Part shown: positions 8,235-17,291 of the stretch, piece after piece
Numbering within the stretch: position 1 is the stretch's first letter
Layout: each line of letters begins with the position of its first letter
NCBI RefSeq assembly: GCF_003480315.1
Contig: NZ_QUIV01000002.1
Location: 324-64,323, forward strand
Source: Clostridium sp. AM33-3
GTDB lineage: Bacteria > Bacillota > Clostridia > Lachnospirales > Lachnospiraceae
Direction: 5' to 3'
Length of the DNA stretch: 64,000 nucleotides
Notes under the pieces: generated by a model
Seen by the model: only the letters and a program-made list of their open reading frames with translations
What the model was told of the DNA's origin: nothing
Databases searched by the model: none
Translations under genes and position numbers: made by a program

Positions 8235-8857
8235 ATGGAAAAAGAATGAGGAACTGTTTTGCAGCATGCCGGTTCCACAGGCAATTCTGACGCTGGCTGT
8301 GCCTCTGTTTATGTTTATGACAGCGCTCGCGAATTTGTTTGGTGTGGGAGGGGCGAGCCTGATCTCGCGCTTTTTGGGAGGTGGAGAACGCAAAAAGGCA
8401 TCATGCTGCGGCGCATTCTGCATCTGGACAGCCGCAGGGATTTCTGTTTTGTATGCTGGATGCGATCCGCACTCTGTGTGTCTTCAGCCTTGGCGTGGCC
8501 CTGGCCATTGCGGTGCTTCTGTATACACAGGCGTCTGCCGTGAGCAGGCTGTTCATCAATAACCGTGAGACGGTAGCGTATGGCTGAAGATTTTTGCGGA
8601 TTATCTGCTCTGCCAGCCCCATGACATTTTTTGCACTGACTGTGTTTCAGGCCACCGGAAAAAAGAGACAGCCCATTATTCTGCCCGTGCTGCGCAAGGG
8701 AACGGTGGATGTACCATTTATGCTTCTGTTTAACCATATATTCGGGATTCGCGGTGTGGCCTGAGCAACTCCGGTGGCTGAAATAATATCTCTGTTGGTC
8801 GCTGCGGTAATGGTCGTTCCGTATATCAGAAAACTGGCCAGGGGGCAGGAGATATAA
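8235..8857 (+). pseudogene. Decayed MATE-family efflux transporter
   Basis: Fragments of one MATE transporter are spread over different frames. The ATG at 8235 meets a stop after four codons; the frame then resumes with EELFCSMPVPQAILTLAVPLF and GVGGASLISRFLGGGERKKA. After a large internal loss come C-terminal pieces such as SPMTFFALTVFQATGKK and PFMLLFNHIFGIRGVA, interrupted by a stop before ATPVAEIISLLVAAVMVVPY. About 200 codons remain of the usual 450. It begins immediately after the TetR gene, so it was the second gene of a TetR-MATE resistance operon. Multiple frameshifts make function impossible. Confidence 0.85.
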
Positions 8858-8932
8858 AAGAGAAAATAATGCTTTTTCATTGCCTTTTCCATGTGTGGAT
8901 GGTATGATGAGGACATATCGAAAATAGGACAG

Positions 8933-9125
8933 CAGGTGCCGGAATCGGATAGAAGGATTTCGGGTAAAAGGGAAGCAGGTGGAAAACCTGCGCGATCTCG
9001 TCACTGTAAGCAGGGAGCACCGGGTTATGCGCATGTCAAAACGGCATGGCGGCCACTGGTTTTTGGAGACTGGGAAGGTAATCTGAAGTGTGTGGAGCTG
9101 CGAGCCAGGAAACCTGCCTGCTGTT
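8933..9125 (+). ncRNA. Cobalamin (adenosylcobalamin-type) riboswitch
   Basis: The conserved parts appear in order: CAGGTGCC (8933), GGTAAAAGGGAA, a CCTGCGCGATCTCGTCACTG junction segment with the CACTGTAAGC core, GGCCACTGG, TGGGAAGG, and the closing B12-box AGCCAGGAAACCTGCC near 9103-9118. It precedes the exported chelatase gene by about 170 nt, so B12 should repress this gene and probably the transporter behind it. Exact ends are approximate. Confidence 0.92.
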
Positions 9126-9293
9126 GGTACAGGAGCATTCCAGACCACGAGGACTTGGTCGTGCCGCAGGATCTTTTCAGAATTTTTCTCAGGGTTGTTC
9201 AGGCCATTGTTCGTGGTATGTTCCGGGTATTCCAAAATCGATAGTGTCAGTACGGATGGTTTTACACCATACCATTTTAGAGGAGGACATATC

Positions 9294-10322
9294 ATGAAAA
9301 AGAGAACACTGACAGCATTATTTGCAGTGACTGCGCTTTCTGCTGCGATGATGGCAGGCTGTGCGGGAAAGGCAGAGAAAGAAGCGGCAACCACAGCGGA
9401 GGAAACCACGACTGAGGCGGCAGAGGAAACTATCGAGGCTGAGACGAAAGAAGCTCCGGCTGAGGAGGAAGACGAAGAAAATTACGATACTGGAGATGCA
9501 TCTATGGACAACACAAGAAATCAGGATGAGATCGGAGAACAGGAGCTGTTGGTAGTAAGCTTCGGAACCAGCTACAACGACAGCCGCCGTCTTACCATCG
9601 GAGCGATCGAGAACGCAATGGAAAAGGCATTTCCGGATTATTCTGTAAGACGTGGCTTTACCAGCCAGATCATCATTGATCATGTGAAATCCAGAGATGA
9701 TGTAACGATCGATAACGTAGATGAGGCATTAAAGCGTGCCGTTGACAATAAAGTAAAGACCCTGGTCATCCAGCCGACCCATCTGATGAACGGCCTGGAG
9801 TACAACGATCTTGCAGACGAAGTGGCACAGTATTCTGACGCATTTGATAAAGTAGCCATCGGCCAGCCGCTGTTAACCAGTGATGATGATTTCAAGACAG
9901 TGATCAAGGCAATTACGGAGGCTACCGCTGAGTATGATGACGGTGAGACCGCAATCTGCTTCATGGGTCACGGTACTGAGGCTGACTCCAATGCTGTTTA
10001 CGCAAAGATGCAGGATATGCTTGCTTCTGAGGGTTATGAGCATTACTATGTAGGTACCGTAGAGGCGGAGCCGAGCCTGGAAGATGTTATCGCTAAAGTG
10101 AAAGAGGGCGAGTACAAGAAGGTTGTTCTGGAGCCGCTCATGATCGTTGCCGGTGACCATGCAAATAACGATATGGCAGGCGATGAGGATGGTTCCTGGA
10201 AGAAGGAGTTTGAGAAAGCGGGTTACGATGTAACCTGTCTGGTTCGTGGCTTAGGCGAGTTAGAGCCGATCCAGCAGCTGTTTACAGAGCATGCGCAGGC
10301 AGCTATCGACAGCCTGAAGTAA
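9294..10322 (+). CDS. cbiK: Exported CbiK-type cobalt chelatase (lipoprotein)
   Basis: A 342-residue protein: lipoprotein signal with lipobox MMAGC (Cys23), an acidic Glu/Ala/Thr linker to about residue 80, then an anaerobic cobaltochelatase CbiK domain. The domain starts LLVVSFGTSYNDSRR and holds the metal-site histidines in QPTHLMNG (His163), GHGTEA (His226) and GDHANND (His289). CbiK normally inserts Co2+ into sirohydrochlorin in the cytoplasm; a lipid-anchored version would act outside the membrane, as in the periplasmic CbiK of Desulfovibrio. Start at 9294 follows AGAGGAGG. A cobalamin riboswitch precedes it. Metal loading or removal, or tetrapyrrole binding for the adjacent importer, are all possible. 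Confidence 0.88.
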   Translation: MKKRTLTALFAVTALSAAMMAGCAGKAEKEAATTAEETTTEAAEETIEAETKEAPAEEEDEENYDTGDASMDNTRNQDEIGEQELLVVSFGTSYNDSRRLTIGAIENAMEKAFPDYSVRRGFTSQIIIDHVKSRDDVTIDNVDEALKRAVDNKVKTLVIQPTHLMNGLEYNDLADEVAQYSDAFDKVAIGQPLLTSDDDFKTVIKAITEATAEYDDGETAICFMGHGTEADSNAVYAKMQDMLASEGYEHYYVGTVEAEPSLEDVIAKVKEGEYKKVVLEPLMIVAGDHANNDMAGDEDGSWKKEFEKAGYDVTCLVRGLGELEPIQQLFTEHAQAAIDSLK

Positions 10323-10352
10323 TCAAAATAGTATAAAAATAAGACAGAGAAT

Positions 10353-10386
10353 GGGCGGCGGATGGAATTCCGGCCGCCCGTTTTGA
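10353..10386 (+). terminator. Intrinsic terminator after cbiK
   Basis: GGGCGGC (10353-10359) pairs with GCCGCCC (10373-10379), with further pairing of GGA/TCC in the loop, followed by GTTTTG. A weak U-tract suggests partial read-through into the next lipoprotein gene. Confidence 0.6.
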
Positions 10387-10399
10387 TAGGGATGAAAAT

Positions 10400-11314
10400 A
10401 TGAGAAAAAATATATACGGAATTATGGCAGCAGTATGCTTAAGCAGTGTACTGGCAGCAGGCTGCGGTGGAAAAAATCAGGCAGAGACACTGCCGGCACA
10501 GAGCAGCGAGACAATGTCGGTACAGGTAAGTGAGACCGTGGCAGCGACGGAAGAGACTGCAGAGCAGCAGAGTGTTGGGACCGAAGGGATGACACCGGTT
10601 TTGGCGTCAGAATTAAGAGATGGAGTGTACCAGATTCAGGTGGATTCCAGCTCCAGCATGTTTCGGATCGAGGCATGCGAACTGACTGTGAAGGATGGCA
10701 GTATGACGGCCGATATGAAGATGGGAGGTACCGGTTATCTGAAGCTTTACATGGGAACCGGGGAAGAAGCGGCAAAGGCGCCGGAGGAGAAGATGATCCC
10801 ATTTGAGGAAGCTGCGGATGGGAGCCATCATTTCACGGTTCCGGTGGAAGCATTGGATAAGGAGCTGGACTGCGCCGCATTCAGCAAGAAGAAAGAAAAA
10901 TGGTATGACCGTGTTCTGGTATTTCGGGCGGATTCTCTTCCGGCTGATGCGCTGACGGATGCGGCCCAGGTGACAGCAGAGAGTCTGGGACTGGCCGATG
11001 GCTGCTATACTGTGGAGGTGTCCATGGAGGGAGGATCCGGCAGGGTGAGCGTGGAATCTCCGGCGAAGCTGGTCGTAAAGGATCAGAAGGCGGTTGCAGA
11101 GGTTGTGTGGAGCAGTCCGAACTACGATTATATGAAGGTTGGAGAGGAAAAATTCCTTCCGGTCAATCAGGGCGGAGAAACTTCTGTGTTTGAAATCCCG
11201 GTAACGGTGTTTGACCGGAAGATGGCGGTAGCAGCCGATACTACGGCTATGAGTACGCCCCATGAGATTGAATACACGCTGCTGTTTGATTCTGCGAGTA
11301 TCAAGACAGAATGA
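10400..11314 (+). CDS. Two-domain lipoprotein with NEAT-like repeats
   Basis: A 304-residue lipoprotein: signal with LAAGC (Cys22), a Ser/Glu/Thr-rich linker to about residue 68, then two related beta-rich domains. Each begins with DGVYQIQV or DGCYTVEV and contains a TVKDG or VVKDQ strand, a hydrophobic IPF/FEIPV strand and a closing TLLFDS-type strand. The order resembles NEAT haem-binding domains, although no textbook haem tyrosine motif is certain. It overlaps the substrate-binding protein gene by 4 bp, so translation is coupled. Probably a surface receptor handing a tetrapyrrole or corrinoid to the importer. Domain assignment is inference; lipoprotein nature is clear. Confidence 0.65.
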   Translation: MRKNIYGIMAAVCLSSVLAAGCGGKNQAETLPAQSSETMSVQVSETVAATEETAEQQSVGTEGMTPVLASELRDGVYQIQVDSSSSMFRIEACELTVKDGSMTADMKMGGTGYLKLYMGTGEEAAKAPEEKMIPFEEAADGSHHFTVPVEALDKELDCAAFSKKKEKWYDRVLVFRADSLPADALTDAAQVTAESLGLADGCYTVEVSMEGGSGRVSVESPAKLVVKDQKAVAEVVWSSPNYDYMKVGEEKFLPVNQGGETSVFEIPVTVFDRKMAVAADTTAMSTPHEIEYTLLFDSASIKTE

Positions 11315-12576
11315 GAAAGCAGATTGAACAGTGTGCGAACCGTAACAGAGTGAGGGCAGATATGAGGAAATGTGGGAATATGTGCTTGTACCGCAGGGCC
11401 TTGACCGGAGTGCTTGCAGTGCTTCTTGCTGTGGAAATTTCGGCCTGCGGTGGGAAGGCGAAGCCAGGGCAGGAGACGGGAGTGAGTCAGAAAGCAGAAA
11501 TAACTCAGGAGAAGGCTTCTGCTCCGGTCTGGAAGGACATGAGGCCGGAGCGCAGTATGGAGCTTTCCTATGCGAAGCAGTTTTCGGTGGATTATTATGA
11601 CGGCGGCTACGATCTGATTCAGGTGCAGGATGACAGTACCTGTCTGGTGGTGCCGGAAGGAGCTGCCGTGCCGGAGGGGCTTCCAGCCTCGATTACTGTT
11701 TTGCAAAAACCGTTGGATCATGTGTACCTGGCAGCGACATCGGCTATGGACCTGATCGCGGCCCTGGGCCGTGTGGACCGGATCACGCTGTCCGGAACGA
11801 AGGAGTCCGGATGGTATGTGGATGCGGCCAGACAGGCTATGGAAGATGGGACACTATCCTATGCGGGAAAATACAGCGCACCGGATTATGAGCAGATCCT
11901 TTCTTCCGGCTGTGATCTGGCACTGGAATCCACGATGATCTATCACGTGCCAGATGTGAAGGCACAGTTAGAGCAGTTAAAGATCCCGGTGTTTGTGGAG
12001 CGTTCCAGCTATGAGGAGCATCCGCTGGGAAGAATGGAGTGGATCCGGCTGTATGGCGTGTTATTTGATGCGGAAGAGACGGCGGAGCAGTTGTTTCAAG
12101 AGCAGGTGCAGCAGCTTGATACGGTGCTGACCGGACAGTCTGTCGGAAAAAGCGCAGCTTTTTTCTATATTACGTCTAATGGTGCGGTGAATGTACGAAA
12201 ACCGGGTGATTACGTGGCCAAAATGATCGAGCTGGCTGGCGGAAGCTATGTACCGAAGACGGCTGATACGGATGAGAATGCCCTTTCTACCATGAATATG
12301 CAGATGGAAACCTTTTATGCAGAAGCAAAGGAGGCAGACTGTCTGATCTACAACAGCACCATAGAAGGGGAATTGCAAACAATGGATGAGCTATTGCAGA
12401 AAAGTCCGCTGCTGAAAGATTTTAAAGCAGTGAAAAGCGGAAATGTGTGGTGCACTGGGAAAAATATGTTCCAGGAAACCATGGGACTTGGTGATATGAT
12501 CTTAGATCTTCATGCAGTACTTTCGGAGGCTGCGCCGGATGAGAACAGCCTCCATTATCTGCACCGGCTGAAGTGA
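11311..12576 (+). CDS. ABC transporter substrate-binding lipoprotein (BtuF/FecB-like)
   Basis: A protein of up to 421 residues with a lipoprotein signal (ISAC, Cys46 when counted from the overlapping ATG). An alternative start at 11362 would give a more usual signal length. The body shows the class III periplasmic-binding fold: VYLAATSAMDLIAALG, a RVDRITLSG strand, YEQILSSGCDLALEST and a C-terminal MNMQMETFY region typical of siderophore, haem or B12 binding proteins. Start ATGA overlaps the previous stop. It is followed 28 bp later by a FecCD-type permease and then an ATPase, making a complete importer behind a B12 riboswitch. Corrinoid is the favoured ligand, haem the alternative. Confidence 0.8.
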   Translation: MRKQIEQCANRNRVRADMRKCGNMCLYRRALTGVLAVLLAVEISACGGKAKPGQETGVSQKAEITQEKASAPVWKDMRPERSMELSYAKQFSVDYYDGGYDLIQVQDDSTCLVVPEGAAVPEGLPASITVLQKPLDHVYLAATSAMDLIAALGRVDRITLSGTKESGWYVDAARQAMEDGTLSYAGKYSAPDYEQILSSGCDLALESTMIYHVPDVKAQLEQLKIPVFVERSSYEEHPLGRMEWIRLYGVLFDAEETAEQLFQEQVQQLDTVLTGQSVGKSAAFFYITSNGAVNVRKPGDYVAKMIELAGGSYVPKTADTDENALSTMNMQMETFYAEAKEADCLIYNSTIEGELQTMDELLQKSPLLKDFKAVKSGNVWCTGKNMFQETMGLGDMILDLHAVLSEAAPDENSLHYLHRLK

Positions 12577-12604
12577 CCACAGAATAGACAGGAGGAGAGG
12601 AAGT

Positions 12605-13618
12605 GTGAAAAATCGAACAGTGCGCTGCAGACTGGTCTTTTTGCTGCTGGCAGGTTTGTTTGTCATTCTGGCAGCACTCAGCTTCAGCGTGGGCAGTGTT
12701 TCCCTGTCCCTTCGGGATATGTGTGAGATTCTGTCGGGAGCAGACCGGGAAAGTACAGCCTTTCATATCCTGTGGGACATCCGTTTGCCGCGCCTTTTTG
12801 CTGCCGCGCTGCTTGGCGGGGCTCTTTCCGTGTCTGGATTTTTGCTCCAGACCTTTTTTGCAAACCCTATTGCAGGACCTTTTGTTCTGGGGATTTCTTC
12901 TGGGGCCAAGCTGGTGGTGGCTTTCGTCATGATCCTGTTTCTGGGAAAGGGTCTTTTTATGGGATCCGCGTCCATGATCGTGGCGGCGTTTGCCGGATCC
13001 ATGCTTTCCATGGGGTTTGTACTGGTGATCGCACGGCGGGTAAGGCAGATGCCTGTGCTGGTGGTATGCGGTGTTATGATCAGCTATATCTGTTCTGCAA
13101 TCACGGATTTCGTGGTGACCTTTGCAGACGACGCCAACATTGTAAATTTACACAACTGGTCCATGGGCAGCTTTTCCGGTACGACCTGGGATCAGGTGCG
13201 GGTCATGGCGGCGGTGGTGCTTCCTGTATCCGTGTTGTCATTTTGCATGGCAAAGCCCATCAGCGCTTATCAGCTGGGCGAGGAGTATGCCAGGAGCCTT
13301 GGCGTGAATGCAAAACGGTTTCGAGCAGAGCTGATCCTGTTATCCAGCATCCTTTCGGCCTGTGTGACGGCCTTTGCGGGACCGGTATCTTTTGTGGGCA
13401 TCGCTGTGCCGCAGCTGGTAAAGCGGCTCTTTGGAACGGCAAAGCCCATTGTAGTGCTCCCAGGCTGCTTCCTGGGCGGCGCAGTCTTCTGCCTGCTCAG
13501 TGATCTGATCGCCCGGACTCTGTTTGCGCCCACGGAGCTTTCTATCAGTTCGGTGACCGCAGTGTTTGGAGCACCGGTGGTGATCTGGCTTATGATCCGG
13601 GGCAGAAGCCGGAAATGA
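12605..13618 (+). CDS. FecCD/BtuC-family ABC permease
   Basis: A 337-residue integral membrane protein with about ten hydrophobic segments and the family signatures RLPRLFAAALLGGALSVSGF, NPIAGPFVLGISSGAKL and the cytoplasmic coupling segment ISFVGIAVPQLVKRLFG-like PVSFVGIAVPQLVKRL. It uses a GTG start at 12605 after AGGAGGAGAGG. The stop overlaps the ATPase start (ATGA at 13615). Transports iron-siderophore, haem or B12 in family members; the riboswitch context favours corrinoids. Confidence 0.92.
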   Translation: MKNRTVRCRLVFLLLAGLFVILAALSFSVGSVSLSLRDMCEILSGADRESTAFHILWDIRLPRLFAAALLGGALSVSGFLLQTFFANPIAGPFVLGISSGAKLVVAFVMILFLGKGLFMGSASMIVAAFAGSMLSMGFVLVIARRVRQMPVLVVCGVMISYICSAITDFVVTFADDANIVNLHNWSMGSFSGTTWDQVRVMAAVVLPVSVLSFCMAKPISAYQLGEEYARSLGVNAKRFRAELILLSSILSACVTAFAGPVSFVGIAVPQLVKRLFGTAKPIVVLPGCFLGGAVFCLLSDLIARTLFAPTELSISSVTAVFGAPVVIWLMIRGRSRK

Positions 13619-14736
13619 GCAGCAGGGAAAGGAGAATGGAAGTGTTGAGACAGGAAGAGGCATATCTGAGAACAGAAAATCTTGCGGCCGGCTATGATGG
13701 AAAGGCATGGATCCGTGAGATCAGCATTCATGCTTCGCGAGGGGAAATTGTGACACTGATCGGCCCGAATGGAGCGGGAAAGTCCACAATTTTAAAAAGC
13801 ATTGCCGGACAGTTAAAGCCGGTGGGGGGCGTGGTCAGTCTGGACGGCCGGATGATGGAACAGTGGCCGGAAACGGAGATTGCCCGCCGGATGGCGGTGA
13901 TGATGACGGAGCGGATGCAGCCAGAGCTTATGACCTGCTTTGATGTGGCGGCCATGGGGCGTTATCCCCATACCGGACGTTTCGGAATACTGTCGGAAAC
14001 GGACCGTGCTATTGTGCGGGAGGCACTTGCCATGGTGCACGCAGAAGAACTGGAAGACCGGGAGTTTTCCCGGATCAGTGATGGTCAGAAACAGCGGATC
14101 CTGCTGGCCAGGGCTATCTGCCAGCAGCCGCAGATCATTCTTCTGGATGAGCCGACCTCGTTTCTGGATATCCGCCATAAGATGGAACTGCTGACAATCT
14201 TAAAAACGCTGGTGCGTAAGAAGCAGGTGGCAGTGTTAATGTCCATGCACGAGCTGGATCTGGCCCAGAAGGTGTCGGATTACATTGTGTGCGTGGGGGA
14301 AAATAAAATCTGGAAATGCGGAATGCCGGAGGAAATTTTTACTGCGGCAAACATGGAGGCGCTGTTTGGAATCCGGGCAGAGAGCTATCAGGCAGAATAC
14401 GGATCTGTGGAGCTTACGCCGGTATCCGGTGTGCCGGAGGTCTTTGTCATTGGCGGAAACGGAAGCGGAATTCCGGTTTACCGGAAGCTGCAGCGTCAGG
14501 GAATTCCCTTTGCAGCAGGAGTACTGCATGAGAACGATCTGGATTATCCGGTGGCAAAGGCACTGGCTGTGCAGGTTATTTCGGAGCGCCCGTATGAACC
14601 AATAGGGGAAGCGGCTTATGAAGAGGCACTTCAGGTGATGGAGAAATGCAGAACAGTGATCTGCAGTGTACAGGAGTTTGGAAGCGGAAATCTGAAAAAT
14701 GCAGATTTACTGCAGCGTTTTATGAAAAAAGGGTAG
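13615..14736 (+). CDS. FecE/BtuD-type ABC ATPase with an extra C-terminal domain
   Basis: A 373-residue protein. Residues about 18-255 are a standard ABC ATPase: GPNGAGKST (Walker A), a degenerate signature RISDGQKQRILLARA in place of LSGGQ, ILLDEPTSFLD (Walker B) and MHELDLAQ (H-loop). Residues about 270-373 form an additional alpha/beta domain with VFVIGGNGSGIPVYRKL and ending in a KNADLLQRFM helix, absent from typical FecE/BtuD proteins of about 255 residues. The first ATG overlaps the permease stop; internal starts at 13636 or GTG 13642 are possible. The extension may sense or bind a ligand or nucleotide, which is inference. Confidence 0.85.
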   Translation: MSSRERRMEVLRQEEAYLRTENLAAGYDGKAWIREISIHASRGEIVTLIGPNGAGKSTILKSIAGQLKPVGGVVSLDGRMMEQWPETEIARRMAVMMTERMQPELMTCFDVAAMGRYPHTGRFGILSETDRAIVREALAMVHAEELEDREFSRISDGQKQRILLARAICQQPQIILLDEPTSFLDIRHKMELLTILKTLVRKKQVAVLMSMHELDLAQKVSDYIVCVGENKIWKCGMPEEIFTAANMEALFGIRAESYQAEYGSVELTPVSGVPEVFVIGGNGSGIPVYRKLQRQGIPFAAGVLHENDLDYPVAKALAVQVISERPYEPIGEAAYEEALQVMEKCRTVICSVQEFGSGNLKNADLLQRFMKKG

Positions 14737-14853
14737 ACAGAAACACTTTACTATGCTACCATGATAACGTGTACGCCGTACGTGTACAATAAGCATTGCG
14801 GTGAAAGGATTATCGTTCGTGCATCGTGGAACAGCAATGAGGAGGAAGCAATT

Positions 14854-15732
14854 ATGAGAAAGAGAATGTTAAGCGCAGCAATGGCAGGTATGATGGTGGT
14901 ATCCATGACTGCATGCGGAGGCAGCAAGCAGGCTGAGACCACCGCAGCAGCAACTGAGGCAGAGACTTCCGCCGAGGAAACTACTGCAGCAGAAACTACC
15001 GCAGAGGCAGCAGATGAGGCTGGCGAGCTGGGTGGTACCTTTACCGTAGGTTTTGACCAGGATTTCCCGCCGATGGGCTTTGTAGGAGATGACGGTCAGT
15101 ATACCGGCTTTGATCTGGAACTGGCACAGGAGGTTGCAGACAGACTGGGTCTTGAGTTTGTTCCGCAGCCGATCGCATGGGATGCAAAAGATATGGAACT
15201 GAGTTCCGGCACTATCGACTGTATCTGGAATGGTTTTACCATGAACGGACGTGAGGATGATTACACCTGGAGTACTCCTTATATGGACAATAGCCAGGTA
15301 TTTGTTGTAGCAGCAGATTCCGGCATCAGTTCTCTGGCTGATCTGGCCGGCAAGGTTGTTGAGGTTCAGACTGACTCTTCCGCAGAGGCGGCTTTAAAGG
15401 ATAATGCAGAGTTAAGCGCAACCTTCGGAACACTTCAGACCACCCCGGATTACAACACCGCATTCATGGATCTGGAGATGGGTGCCGTAGATGCCATCGC
15501 AATGGATGTCATCGTAGCCGGTTACCAGATCGAGCAGAGAGGTGAGTCCGACAAGTACGTGATCCTTGACGAGACCCTTTCTTCCGAGGAGTACGGCATT
15601 GGCTTTAAAAAGGGCAATGAGGAGTTAAGAGATAAGGTCCAGGGAGCGCTGGACGAGATGGCAGCAGACGGTACCATGGCAGAGATTTCTGAGAAATGGT
15701 TTGGCCGTGATGTAACCACGATTGGAAAATAA
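14854..15732 (+). CDS. Polar amino acid ABC transporter, substrate-binding lipoprotein
   Basis: A 292-residue family 3 solute-binding protein. Lipobox SMTAC (Cys21) is followed by an Ala/Glu/Thr-rich linker to about residue 57 and then the two-lobe domain with FTVGFDQDFPPMGF and YTGFDLELAQEVADRLG. The Arg in the MNGREDDY segment and the Asp in AIAMDV sit where family members bind the amino acid backbone. Start at 14854 follows GAGGAGG. First gene of a three-gene importer; ligand likely a polar amino acid such as cystine or glutamine, not resolvable from sequence. Confidence 0.92.
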   Translation: MRKRMLSAAMAGMMVVSMTACGGSKQAETTAAATEAETSAEETTAAETTAEAADEAGELGGTFTVGFDQDFPPMGFVGDDGQYTGFDLELAQEVADRLGLEFVPQPIAWDAKDMELSSGTIDCIWNGFTMNGREDDYTWSTPYMDNSQVFVVAADSGISSLADLAGKVVEVQTDSSAEAALKDNAELSATFGTLQTTPDYNTAFMDLEMGAVDAIAMDVIVAGYQIEQRGESDKYVILDETLSSEEYGIGFKKGNEELRDKVQGALDEMAADGTMAEISEKWFGRDVTTIGK

Positions 15733-15769
15733 CAGTTAAAATGAAACAGAAGGCGAAGGAGCAGGAGTT

Positions 15770-16423
15770 ATGCAGATTAATACCATGATATCACAGTTAT
15801 CGGGAGGAATGCTGGTCAGCACAGAGATTTTTGTGGTGACGCTGGTGTTTTCCCTGCCCCTTGGTCTTCTGATTGCTTTTGGCAGAATGTCGAAGAATAA
15901 GGTCCTGCAGGGAATTGTGAAGACCTATATCTCTATCATGCGCGGAACCCCGTTGATGCTGCAGCTGATGGTTGTTTATTTTGGACCGTTCTATCTGTTT
16001 GGCATTAAGATCAAGAGCAATAATTACCGTCTGATCGCGGCGATGATCGGATTTGTCATCAATTATGCGGCATATTTTGCGGAGATTTACCGCAGTGGTA
16101 TCCAGTCTATGCCAAATGGCCAGTATGAAGCTGCAAAGCTTCTTGGCTACAGTCGCGGTCAGACCTTTTTCCGCATCATTCTGCCGCAGGTGATCAAGCG
16201 GATCCTGCCATCGGTGACCAATGAGGTGATCACGCTGGTTAAGGATACCTCTCTTGCATTTACCATCAGTGTTCTGGAGATGTTTTCCATGGCGAAGGCT
16301 CTGGCATCGGCTCAGACCAGTATGATTCCGTTTGTGGCAGCCGGACTATTCTACTACATCTTCAACCTTGTGGTAGCGGTTGTTATGGAATGGATCGAGA
16401 AGAAACTGTCCTATTATGAATAA
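15770..16423 (+). CDS. Polar amino acid ABC permease (HisM/GlnP family)
   Basis: A 217-residue permease with about five transmembrane segments and the family EAA loop YEAAKLLGYSRGQTFFRIILP, which docks the ATPase. YISIMRGTPLMLQLMVVYF is the typical N-terminal signature of the His/Glu/Gln/Arg/opine subfamily. It follows the binding protein by 37 bp and precedes the ATPase by 15 bp. A single permease gene implies a homodimer. Confidence 0.93.
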   Translation: MQINTMISQLSGGMLVSTEIFVVTLVFSLPLGLLIAFGRMSKNKVLQGIVKTYISIMRGTPLMLQLMVVYFGPFYLFGIKIKSNNYRLIAAMIGFVINYAAYFAEIYRSGIQSMPNGQYEAAKLLGYSRGQTFFRIILPQVIKRILPSVTNEVITLVKDTSLAFTISVLEMFSMAKALASAQTSMIPFVAAGLFYYIFNLVVAVVMEWIEKKLSYYE

Positions 16424-16438
16424 ACCCGGAGGAATATC

Positions 16439-17206
16439 ATGAACTTACTGGAAATGAATCATGTAAAAAAATCATTTGGAGACCTTGGTGTCATTCAGGA
16501 TATTTCTCTGCATGTAGGAGAGGGCGAGATCGTCTCCATCATCGGACCCTCCGGTTCCGGTAAATCTACACTGCTGCGCTGTGCGACCATGTTAGAGACG
16601 ATGGACAGTGGCGAGCTGATTTACCTGGGAGAGAGGGCAGCGTGGAATGATGCGGATGGAAAGGCTGTTTATGCATCTAAAGCTGAATTGAAGAAAATCC
16701 AGCAGAATTATGGCCTGGTATTCCAGAATTTTAACCTGTTCCCACATTATTCGGTGCTGAGAAATGTGATGGATGCGCCGGTAGCTGTGCAGAAACGTGA
16801 TAAAGAAGAAGTGCGGAAAACAGCGATGGAGCTTTTGGAAAAGATGGGACTGGCGGACAAGGCCGATGCCTATCCGTGTCAGTTATCCGGCGGTCAGTGT
16901 CAGCGTGTAGCCATTGCCAGGGCACTGGCGTTAAATCCGAAAATCCTGTTCTTCGATGAACCGACCTCTGCACTGGATCCGGAGCTGACCGGTGAGGTGT
17001 TAAAGGTGATCAAGTCCCTTGCGGATCTGCATATCGCCATGGTCATTGTAACGCATGAGATGGCCTTTGCGAGAGATATCTCTGACCGTGTGATCTTTGT
17101 GGCAGACGGGGTGATCGTGGAAGAGGGAGCTCCGGCACAGGTATTTGCGTCTGAGAATGAGCGGACAAAAAGTTTCCTGGGACGATACGGAGATATGTTG
17201 AAATAA
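16439..17206 (+). CDS. Polar amino acid ABC transporter ATPase (GlnQ/HisP family)
   Basis: A 255-residue ATPase with [13 protein letters not shown] (Walker A), [15 protein letters not shown] (Q-loop region typical of GlnQ), [15 protein letters not shown] (signature), [13 protein letters not shown] (Walker B) and VTHEMAFA (H-loop). Completes the importer started at 14854. Ribosome site GGAGG just upstream. Confidence 0.95.
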   Translation: MNLLEMNHVKKSFGDLGVIQDISLHVGEGEIVSIIGPSGSGKSTLLRCATMLETMDSGELIYLGERAAWNDADGKAVYASKAELKKIQQNYGLVFQNFNLFPHYSVLRNVMDAPVAVQKRDKEEVRKTAMELLEKMGLADKADAYPCQLSGGQCQRVAIARALALNPKILFFDEPTSALDPELTGEVLKVIKSLADLHIAMVIVTHEMAFARDISDRVIFVADGVIVEEGAPAQVFASENERTKSFLGRYGDMLK

Positions 17207-17233
17207 AAGATATTGTGATTGTGAAAATTGTGC

Positions 17234-17275
17234 CTGGAAGGCCGCCTGAGCAGCTTTCCGGGCCTGTTGTATTTA
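17234..17275 (+). terminator. Probable terminator after amino acid transporter
   Basis: GCCTGGAA pairs imperfectly with TTCCGGGC across 17233-17266, followed by a loose T-rich stretch (TGTTGTATTTATTT). The stem contains mismatches, so efficiency is uncertain. Confidence 0.45.
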
Positions 17276-17291
17276 TTTAGGAGTGATGAGT

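Noticed and set aside
9090..9293. Upstream extension of the CbiK frame
   Set aside because: It translates the 3' end of the cobalamin riboswitch; the ribosome site and signal peptide fix the start at 9294.
8315..9409. Long minus-strand frame over the MATE remnant and the riboswitch
   Set aside because: Composition is antisense-like and it crosses a conserved riboswitch; no domain recognised.
14761..14800. GTGTACGCCGTACGTGTAC near-palindrome before the amino acid transporter
   Set aside because: Imperfect and unsupported by promoter geometry; not convincing as an operator.
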